This document shows positions 57,864 to 64,000 of a stretch of 64,000 nucleotides of DNA, one piece after another. The stretch is from assembly GCA_050944435.1 (NCBI GenBank), contig JBMNRB010000002.1, positions 62,001 through 126,000 on the forward strand. The letters run 5' to 3'. The number at the start of each line of letters is the position of its first letter. Within the stretch, counting starts at the first letter, position 1. The notes beneath the pieces are model-generated. The model saw only the letters and a list, made by a program, of their open reading frames with translations, searched no databases and had not been told where the DNA came from. The DNA is from Ruminococcus_G sp050944435. GTDB taxonomy: Bacteria; Bacillota; Clostridia; Lachnospirales; Lachnospiraceae. Made by a program: the position numbers and the translations under genes.

Positions 57864-58190
57864 ATGATAATTAAAGATATTTTGCTGCATCCCTGTTTTT
57901 TCTATCAATATACAGGCCTGTACTGTCCAGGCTGCGGAGGTACCCGCGCGGTGTTGGAACTATTAAAAGGCCATATACTGACTTCTGTTTGGTATCATCC
58001 TGTTGTGGTATATACAGTATTGCTTGCGGGATGGTATGCGGTCAGTCACGGGATAGAAAAAATGGCGCATGGCCGGTGGAAAACGGGTATGGTTTTTAAC
58101 AACCGTTTTCTGTATCTGGGCCTGGCAATTATTCTTGTCAACTGGATATTAAAAAACTTTCTCCTGGTTCGTTTTGGAATCAGACTTTAA
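57864..58190 (+). CDS. DUF2752 membrane protein, 108 aa
   Basis: Small membrane protein with the family motif YCPGCGGTRAVLELLKGH and two or three later hydrophobic helices. The CPGCGGTRA loop is diagnostic of DUF2752; the biochemical role is unknown. GGAGG precedes the ATG. Its end overlaps the convergent DUF4190 gene by 4 bases. Confidence 0.88.
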   Translation: MIIKDILLHPCFFYQYTGLYCPGCGGTRAVLELLKGHILTSVWYHPVVVYTVLLAGWYAVSHGIEKMAHGRWKTGMVFNNRFLYLGLAIILVNWILKNFLLVRFGIRL

Positions 58191-58654
58191 AGATCGCCGC
58201 TCTGGGGAGAATTCTGCAGCAGATCGTTTAACTGATCTTCATCAAGGTTGTAATCTTCACCGAAGTCATAGTAGTCGTTGTAATCGTAGTCGTCTTCCAT
58301 GTATTGATTATAATACTCGTAGCTTTCTATGATATCCTGGAATTGTCCCGAGGTTACCAGGCTGACGATGTAAAAAGAATACACGGCGATGGACAATATA
58401 ATTCCTACGATGGAAAGAATAAGTCCGGCTTTGGCGGAGCCGCTCATCCGTCCTCTTCCTCTGGATAAAAGTGCAAAAATGATGCCCAGGGCGCCCAGGA
58501 CGAAAGAGGCGCCGCAGCAGATCAGCACCAGGCCGCATATTCCCATTACCAGGGAAGCGGTGGCCAGACCGGAAGACTCGGTGGGCGGAGTACTCTGCTG
58601 GGACTGATACATATCCTGTTGGGGAGATTCGTAATAATGTGTGTTTTGTTCCAT
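58187..58654 (-). CDS. DUF4190 membrane protein, 155 aa
   Basis: A Gln/Ser/Tyr-rich cytoplasmic head is followed by two membrane helices of the DUF4190 type (LATASLVMGICGLVLICCGA, then AKAGLILSIVGIILSIAVYS). The Asp/Tyr-rich tail has many DY pairs. Such proteins sit near sporulation or envelope genes in Clostridia; no function is known. AGCAGGA precedes the ATG. Confidence 0.83.
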   Translation of the reverse strand: MEQNTHYYESPQQDMYQSQQSTPPTESSGLATASLVMGICGLVLICCGASFVLGALGIIFALLSRGRGRMSGSAKAGLILSIVGIILSIAVYSFYIVSLVTSGQFQDIIESYEYYNQYMEDDYDYNDYYDFGEDYNLDEDQLNDLLQNSPQSGDL

Positions 58655-58792
58655 ATATCATATCCTGCTTTCTGCAAAATTTGTAAATCTATTTTATCAT
58701 GAAGGAGACGGGATGACAACAAGTATTGACAAAACAAAAGGGGATTGATACCATCAGTTAACGAAAGATTGAAGGAAATCAGGAGGAATATT

Positions 58793-60934
58793 ATGGATAT
58801 AAACCAGGTATTGAGTGAAGAGTTGCATATAAAGAAATGGCAGACGGAGGCGGCGGTATCCCTCATTGACCAGGGAAATACCATTCCCTTTATTTCACGA
58901 TACCGGAAAGAAGCGACGGGATCTTTAAATGACGAAGTGTTGAGAAATCTGGGTGAACGTCTGAATTATCTCAGAAACCTGGAAGATAAGAAAAACCAGG
59001 TAATGGCCGCCATTGAGGACCAGGGGAAGCTGACAGAGGAGCTGAAAACGGCAATCCTTGAGGCAAAGACTCTGGTGGAAGTGGAAGATATCTATCGTCC
59101 ATACCGCCCGAAACGCCGGACCCGCGCTACTATCGCAAAGGAAAAGGGACTGGAGCCGCTGGCAGGAATAATCACTCTTCAGATGACGAAAAATTCTCTG
59201 GAAAAAGAAGCGGAAGTGTTTTTGTCGGAGGAAAAAGGAGTGGGAACTCCAGAAGAGGCCATTGCAGGAGCCAGCGATATCATCGCGGAAAGTATCGCAG
59301 ATGATGCTGAGTTTCGAAGTTATATACGAAAACTGACGATGAAAAAAGGCGTTATCTCTTCAACGGCCAGAGATGAAAGTCAGCAGTCCGTGTATGAAAT
59401 GTATTACCAGTTTGAAGAGGCAGTTTCAAAGATTGCCGGATACCGTGTTCTTGCGCTGAACCGGGGGGAGAAAGAAAAGATCCTGACGGTCAGGCTGACG
59501 GCGCCGGAAGAAGAAATATTAAGATTTCTGGAGAAAAAAGTAATTGTCCGGGAGAATCCGTATACAACGCCTGTGCTGAAAGCAGCGGTGGAAGACAGTT
59601 ACCGCAGACTCATTGCTCCTTCTGTAGAACGGGAAATTCGAAATGAGCTGACTGAAAAGGCGGAAGACGGAGCAATCCGGGTTTTCGGAAAAAACCTGGA
59701 GCAGCTTCTGATGCAGCCGCCCATTGCGGGACAGACGGTGCTGGGTTGGGATCCGGCTTTCCGGACAGGGTGCAAATTGGCGGTGGTGGATCCAACGGGA
59801 AAGGTGCTGGATACCACAGTGATTTATCCCACGGCGCCCACCACCAAGGAAAAACAGCGGGCGGCCAGGGAAACATTGAAAGATCTGATCGAAAAATATC
59901 ATATTACTTTGTTTTCTGTAGGAAACGGAACTGCCTCCAGGGAATCGGAACAATTTATTGTGGAACTGTTCCGGGAACTGCCCCAGCCCCTCCAGTATAT
60001 TATTACCAATGAGGCGGGAGCTTCCGTTTACTCGGCCAGCAAACTGGCTACGGAGGAATTCCCCAATTTTGACGTGGGACAGAGAAGTGCAGCTTCCATC
60101 GCCAGACGCGTCCAGGATCCGCTGGCGGAACTGGTGAAGATTGATCCCAAAGCCATCGGCGTAGGGCAGTATCAGCACGATATGAATCAGAAAAAACTGG
60201 GAGAAGCGCTGAATGGAGTGGTAGAAGACTGCGTGAATAAAGTAGGCGTTGATTTGAATACGGCTTCCGCTTCTCTTCTGGAATATATTTCCGGCATTTC
60301 CAAAACGGTGGCTAAAAATATCGTGGCATACAGAGAGAAAAACGGAAAATTTCATAACAGAAAAGAGCTTTTGAAGGTGGAAAAACTGGGGCCAAAGGCT
60401 TACGAACAGTGTGCCGGATTTATGCGTATTGCCGGAGGGGATCAACCCCTGGACGGCACCAGTATCCATCCGGAGAGTTATGAGGCGGCGGCAAGACTGC
60501 TGGATAGCCTGGGATATGGTCCGGAATGGATTGAACAGCCAGGGCAAAAACAGATCAAAATACAGGATTATGGCGCGATGGCTGAAAAAATCGGAGTGGG
60601 CGAACCCACGCTTCGGGATATGGTGAAGGAATTATGCAAGCCCGGAAGGGATCCCAGAGAAGATATGCCGAAACCGGTGCTGCGCTCTGACGTTTTAGAG
60701 ATGAAAGATTTAAAAGAGGGTATGATATTAAAAGGTACCGTTCGAAATGTGATTGATTTCGGCGCCTTTGTGGATATTGGAGTCCATCAGGACGGGCTGG
60801 TGCATATTTCTCAGATGTCAGACCGTTTTATCAAACATCCCCTGGAAGTGGTGAGTGTGGGCGATGTTGTGGAAGTGAAAGTGTTGGGCGTGGATATGGA
60901 GAAGAAAAGAATCAGCCTGACCATGAAACTATAG
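58793..60934 (+). CDS. tex: RNA-binding transcriptional accessory protein Tex
   Basis: Full Tex architecture in 713 aa. It has an N-terminal helical domain (NTIPFISRYRKEATGSLNDE), a YqgF RNase-H-like domain (~320-450, GWDPAFRTGCKLAVVDPTGK), tandem HhH motifs (NKVGVDLNTASASLLEYISG), and a C-terminal S1 domain (~640-710, GTVRNVIDFGAFVDIGVHQD). It binds RNA polymerase-associated RNA and affects transcription and stress fitness. Start 58793 has AGGAGG 7 bp upstream. Confidence 0.96.
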   Translation: MDINQVLSEELHIKKWQTEAAVSLIDQGNTIPFISRYRKEATGSLNDEVLRNLGERLNYLRNLEDKKNQVMAAIEDQGKLTEELKTAILEAKTLVEVEDIYRPYRPKRRTRATIAKEKGLEPLAGIITLQMTKNSLEKEAEVFLSEEKGVGTPEEAIAGASDIIAESIADDAEFRSYIRKLTMKKGVISSTARDESQQSVYEMYYQFEEAVSKIAGYRVLALNRGEKEKILTVRLTAPEEEILRFLEKKVIVRENPYTTPVLKAAVEDSYRRLIAPSVEREIRNELTEKAEDGAIRVFGKNLEQLLMQPPIAGQTVLGWDPAFRTGCKLAVVDPTGKVLDTTVIYPTAPTTKEKQRAARETLKDLIEKYHITLFSVGNGTASRESEQFIVELFRELPQPLQYIITNEAGASVYSASKLATEEFPNFDVGQRSAASIARRVQDPLAELVKIDPKAIGVGQYQHDMNQKKLGEALNGVVEDCVNKVGVDLNTASASLLEYISGISKTVAKNIVAYREKNGKFHNRKELLKVEKLGPKAYEQCAGFMRIAGGDQPLDGTSIHPESYEAAARLLDSLGYGPEWIEQPGQKQIKIQDYGAMAEKIGVGEPTLRDMVKELCKPGRDPREDMPKPVLRSDVLEMKDLKEGMILKGTVRNVIDFGAFVDIGVHQDGLVHISQMSDRFIKHPLEVVSVGDVVEVKVLGVDMEKKRISLTMKL

Positions 60935-60943
60935 GAGAAAGTT

Positions 60944-61561
60944 ATGGGAAAAATAAAGGGAGTATGTGCGAAAACTGCCAATCCGTATTTGAATTTATAT
61001 GAACTTGAGGCTGTGAATAAAAAGGGGCGGGAGTTCCCCTATTATCTGGCCTCCCGGGGGAAAAAACCTGAGGAATTGAAGCTGAATACCAGAAGAAACA
61101 GCCCTGACGGCGTAGTGATTTTCAGCGTGAAAAAGGGCAAAATGCCGGCAGAAGACCGGGTTGTGCTGGTTCGTCAGTACCGGTATACTATTGATGATTA
61201 TATTTATGAACTTCCGGCGGGGTTAGTGGAAACGGGAGAAGACTATCATTTGGCGGCCGTTCGCGAAATGCTGGAGGAGACAGGACTGAACCTTCATCCT
61301 TTAAAGCTCGAAGGAGGGTATGAGAGGCCCTTTTTTACCTCTGTAGGTATGACAGACGAATCCTGTGCAGCAGTATATGGGTATGTGGATGGAGAAGTTA
61401 CCAGCCGTTTCCAGGAGGACAGCGAAGAAATCGAAGTGGTTTTAGCGGATCGAAAGGAAGCAGCCCGCATTTTGCGGGAAGAAAATGCGGCGATTATGTG
61501 TGCCTATCATCTGATGCATTTCCTGTACGATGAGAACGTGTTTGCATTTTTAAAAGGCTGA
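60944..61561 (+). CDS. Nudix hydrolase (ADP-ribose pyrophosphatase type), 205 aa
   Basis: The Nudix box is seen as GLVETGEDYHLAAVREMLEE followed by TGL, with all catalytic Glu residues present. The preceding VLVRQYRYTIDDYIYELPAG is the typical ADP-ribose pyrophosphatase approach. It cleaves nucleoside-diphosphate-X compounds. It starts 9 bp after tex and is coupled to it. Confidence 0.92.
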   Translation: MGKIKGVCAKTANPYLNLYELEAVNKKGREFPYYLASRGKKPEELKLNTRRNSPDGVVIFSVKKGKMPAEDRVVLVRQYRYTIDDYIYELPAGLVETGEDYHLAAVREMLEETGLNLHPLKLEGGYERPFFTSVGMTDESCAAVYGYVDGEVTSRFQEDSEEIEVVLADRKEAARILREENAAIMCAYHLMHFLYDENVFAFLKG

Positions 61562-61612
61562 AAAGGCATATCGCAAAGAGCGGGGACATAAGATGTCAAA
61601 AACGGAATTTTT

Positions 61613-63337
61613 ATGAGTGATCAAAAACTTGAAAATCTGTTAAATCTGGCATTGGGGGCCACGGAAAGGGAAAGAGAAGAATCTTTAGAGCTGGATGTGG
61701 GCTACAATGTGGAAGATCAGACCTGGGATCTGATTGTGCGGTTTTCCGGAGAGCCGGAAGATATAGCCATGGAAGGGGCGGTGATTACTCCTCTTCTGAA
61801 TCAATATGCCATTGTGAAGGTTCCCCAGTCTTTACTAAATCCTTTTGTAAATCAGACGGCAGTGGAATATGTGGAGAAGCCTAAACGGCTGTTTTTTGCA
61901 CTGGATTTGAGCAGAACGGCAGCGTGCATCAACCAGGTGCAGAGCGGTCTTTTTGATCTGACGGGAAATGGGGTCTGGGTGGCCTGTATCGATTCGGGGA
62001 TCGATTACAGCCACCCGGATTTTTTGTATCCTGACGGCAGCAGTCGGATTTTGTACCTTTGGGATCAGACGATTCCCGGAAATCCTCCTGCGGGATATAA
62101 TCTGGGCAGCCTGTATACAAAAGAGGACATTGACCGGGCGCTCAGATCAGAAAACAGGATGGAAGTGGTGCCCAGCCGGGATTTCAGCGGCCATGGAACT
62201 TCTGTCATGGGAGCTGCAGCAGGAAACGGCGCAGCCAGCGGAGGAATTTACCGGGGAGCGGCGCCCCAGAGCGATTTGATTGTGGTAAAGCTGGGTACAG
62301 CCGGGGAAGATTCTTTTCCGCGTACAACGGAGCTGATGCAGGCGGTGGACTTCGTAGTGCGTCTGGCAGCACAGCAGAGGATGCCGGTGGCGATTAATTT
62401 AAGTTTTGGAAATGCATACGGTTCCCACAGTGGAGATTCTTTGCTGGAAACATACCTGGACAGCGTCGCAAGTGTGGGAAGAAGCGTCATATGTGCGGGA
62501 ACAGGGAACGACGCAGCGTTGGGAGGACACCATTCCAGTGTTCTGCAGGAGGGGCGGCCTCAGGATGTACATTTGGCGGTGGGTGCCTATGAGACAGTTC
62601 TGAATGTGCAGCTCTGGAAGCAATATGTGGATGAGGTGGATATTATTTTAATCCATCCGGACGGAACACAAATTGGCCCGCTGCGAGCGATACAAGAACC
62701 TCAGCGGCTGAATTTTAAGAATACAGAAGTGCTTTTTTATTATGGGGAACCTGCACCCTACAGCACAGCACAGGAAATATATTTTGATTTCCTGCCGAGA
62801 GAAAACTACATTGACAGCGGCGTATGGACTTTTCGGCTGATCCCCGTGAGAATCGTGGAGGGAAGTTATGATATGTGGCTTCCGGGAGGCCAGGTGCTGA
62901 ATGCGTCTACCAGATTTTATGAACCGAGTCCGGAAAGGACGCTGACGATTCCGTCCACGGCCAGCAAGCTGATTGCGGTGGGCGCCTATGATGCCCGTCT
63001 GCTTTCTTACGCAGTTTTTTCCGGCAGGGGTTATACCAGGGTGACGGATCAGGTGAAACCGGTTCTGGTGGCTCCGGGGGTGAACGTTACGGTGCCAAAA
63101 TCGGGAGGCGGTTATCACAGTGTGACGGGAACTTCTTTTGCCACTCCCATGGTGACAGGGGGAGCGGCCCTTTTGATGGAGTGGGGAATTGTCCGGGGAA
63201 ACGATCCCTACCTTTATGGAGAAAAGGTAAAGGCGTATCTCATCAAAGGAGCTAAGCATCTGCCAGGATTCCAGGAGTACCCCAACCAGAAAGTGGGATA
63301 TGGAGCACTGTGTGTGCGGGAAAGTTTACCGATTTGA
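61613..63337 (+). CDS. Csp-like subtilisin-family serine protease, 574 aa
   Basis: Subtilase with an N-terminal ~90-residue prodomain and the triad Asp127 (CIDSGIDYSHPDF), His194 (SGHGTSVMG) and Ser508 (TGTSFATPMVTG). All three are present, so it should be active. A large insert between the His and Ser parts (~320-450, IILIHPDGTQIGPL region) matches the jelly-roll domain of clostridial Csp germination proteases. No signal peptide is seen, consistent with a spore or cytoplasmic location. A germination role is inferred from the architecture. Confidence 0.88.
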   Translation: MSDQKLENLLNLALGATEREREESLELDVGYNVEDQTWDLIVRFSGEPEDIAMEGAVITPLLNQYAIVKVPQSLLNPFVNQTAVEYVEKPKRLFFALDLSRTAACINQVQSGLFDLTGNGVWVACIDSGIDYSHPDFLYPDGSSRILYLWDQTIPGNPPAGYNLGSLYTKEDIDRALRSENRMEVVPSRDFSGHGTSVMGAAAGNGAASGGIYRGAAPQSDLIVVKLGTAGEDSFPRTTELMQAVDFVVRLAAQQRMPVAINLSFGNAYGSHSGDSLLETYLDSVASVGRSVICAGTGNDAALGGHHSSVLQEGRPQDVHLAVGAYETVLNVQLWKQYVDEVDIILIHPDGTQIGPLRAIQEPQRLNFKNTEVLFYYGEPAPYSTAQEIYFDFLPRENYIDSGVWTFRLIPVRIVEGSYDMWLPGGQVLNASTRFYEPSPERTLTIPSTASKLIAVGAYDARLLSYAVFSGRGYTRVTDQVKPVLVAPGVNVTVPKSGGGYHSVTGTSFATPMVTGGAALLMEWGIVRGNDPYLYGEKVKAYLIKGAKHLPGFQEYPNQKVGYGALCVRESLPI

Positions 63338-63428
63338 TGTTTTAAAACGTTAATTTGCTTATTTGCCCCGGAGTATTTTTTTTGATAAAATGATTTTTAC
63401 TATCTATATACAAGGGAGGACTTAAACC

Positions 63429-64000
63429 GTGAGTGGGAGAGAACAATTCAAATCACGCCTGGGCTTTCTGCTGATTTCGGCAGGCTGCGCCATTGGAATT
63501 GGAAATGTATGGAGATTTCCGTATGTAGCGGGACAGAATGGAGGAGGAATTTTTGTTCTGTTTTATTTACTGTTTCTGGTGATCGTGGGAGTGCCCATAC
63601 TTAGTATGGAATATGCAGTGGGGAGAGCCAGCAAAAAAAGTCCGGTAAAGGCTTACCAGGCTCTTGAAAAACCAGGACAGAAATGGCATCTTCATGGATA
63701 CGTTGCACTTTTGGGCAACTATGGTCTGATGATGTTTTATACAACGGTAACCGGATGGATGCTGTATTACTTTTACAGCTTTGTCACCGGAAAATTCAGC
63801 GGAGCCAATACGGAACAGGTGCAGGGAATTTTTAATGATATGCTGGGAAGTGCCGGAACCAACATTTTCTGGATGGTTATTGTAGTTATACTGGGAATTT
63901 TGATCTGTTCTATGGGACTTCAGGCCGGAGTGGAACGGATTACAAAAGTCATGATGATTGGTCTTCTGGCGATTATGGTAATATTGGCGGTTAACGGCTT
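63429..64000 (+). CDS. Sodium-dependent amino-acid/neurotransmitter-type symporter (NSS), partial
   Basis: GTG 63429 has GGGAGG 9 bp upstream. The visible 190 residues show the NSS/SNF signature GCAIGIGNVWRFPYVAGQNG in helix 1, GVPILSMEYAVGR in helix 2, and later helices. The gene is cut by the window edge. Its bacterial relatives take up amino acids with sodium. The 91 bases upstream are AT-rich and hold no gene. Confidence 0.92.
   Translation, partial: MSGREQFKSRLGFLLISAGCAIGIGNVWRFPYVAGQNGGGIFVLFYLLFLVIVGVPILSMEYAVGRASKKSPVKAYQALEKPGQKWHLHGYVALLGNYGLMMFYTTVTGWMLYYFYSFVTGKFSGANTEQVQGIFNDMLGSAGTNIFWMVIVVILGILICSMGLQAGVERITKVMMIGLLAIMVILAVNG

Noticed and set aside
1..64000. CRISPR arrays or insertion sequences
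   Set aside because: No regularly spaced repeat-spacer series, no cas-like protein and no transposase were seen. The only mobile DNA recognised is the tRNA-Gly element.

Overview
The window is chromosomal DNA from a low-to-mid GC, anaerobic, probably spore-forming Firmicute. A gut-type Lachnospiraceae relative fits best. Reasons: secA-prfB linkage with the RF2 frameshift, LL-DAP aminotransferase plus DapF, a class III ribonucleotide reductase, a small CD1871A-type CXXC protein, DUF975/DUF4190/DUF2752 proteins, a Csp-like subtilase, a Spo0A C-terminal-domain protein with 0A boxes, and many GGAGG ribosome-binding sites. No species can be named from sequence alone.

Layout. 1-3143: housekeeping and hypothetical genes (TSCPD protein, MTA/SAH nucleosidase, a membrane protein, a decayed stretch, a conserved 87-aa protein). 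3144-11795: an 8.6-kb integrated element in the 3' end of a tRNA-Gly(CCC) gene, bounded by an exact 18-bp repeat. 11.8-20.6 kb: tRNA-Gly, Spo0A_C protein, two-component system, aconitase-family hydratase, FMN reductase, polysaccharide deacetylase, NYN-LOTUS protein. 20.6-37.1 kb: a catabolic or transport island with LysR plus an old-yellow-enzyme-type reductase, three divergent uroporphyrinogen-decarboxylase-family (UroD/MtaA-like) proteins, two AraC regulators, a PucR/CdaR regulator, a ribose-type ABC importer, an SLC13-type anion transporter and an arylamine N-acetyltransferase. 37.1-64 kb: mostly core genes (dapF-dapL, TlpA/CXXC/NapH-like redox set, asnA, MATE, nrdD, thioesterase, secA-prfB-hom-proposed homoserine kinase, OGG, ClC, L25/Ctc, tex, Nudix, Csp-like protease, start of an NSS symporter).

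The element at 3144-11795 is the most interesting object. In order it carries a tyrosine integrase, a short holin-like peptide that looks like a type I toxin with a strong antisense promoter, a CI-like repressor and a Cro-like protein separated by four evenly spaced operators, an AlpA-like small protein, a PrimPol-PriCT-RepA replication protein followed by an iteron array, several small proteins, a structured and possibly pseudoknotted RNA with its own promoter, a scaffold protein, a major capsid protein and a sigma-70 factor. I see no terminase, portal, tail or lysis gene. It resembles a phage satellite that makes its own shell components but needs a helper for packaging and tails. I do not recognise this gene combination as a named family.

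In the 20.6-37.1 kb island, regulators sit next to each enzyme, and the transporters are of two unrelated kinds. A coherent but unidentified substrate or methyl-transfer pathway is plausible. No corrinoid protein is present to confirm it.
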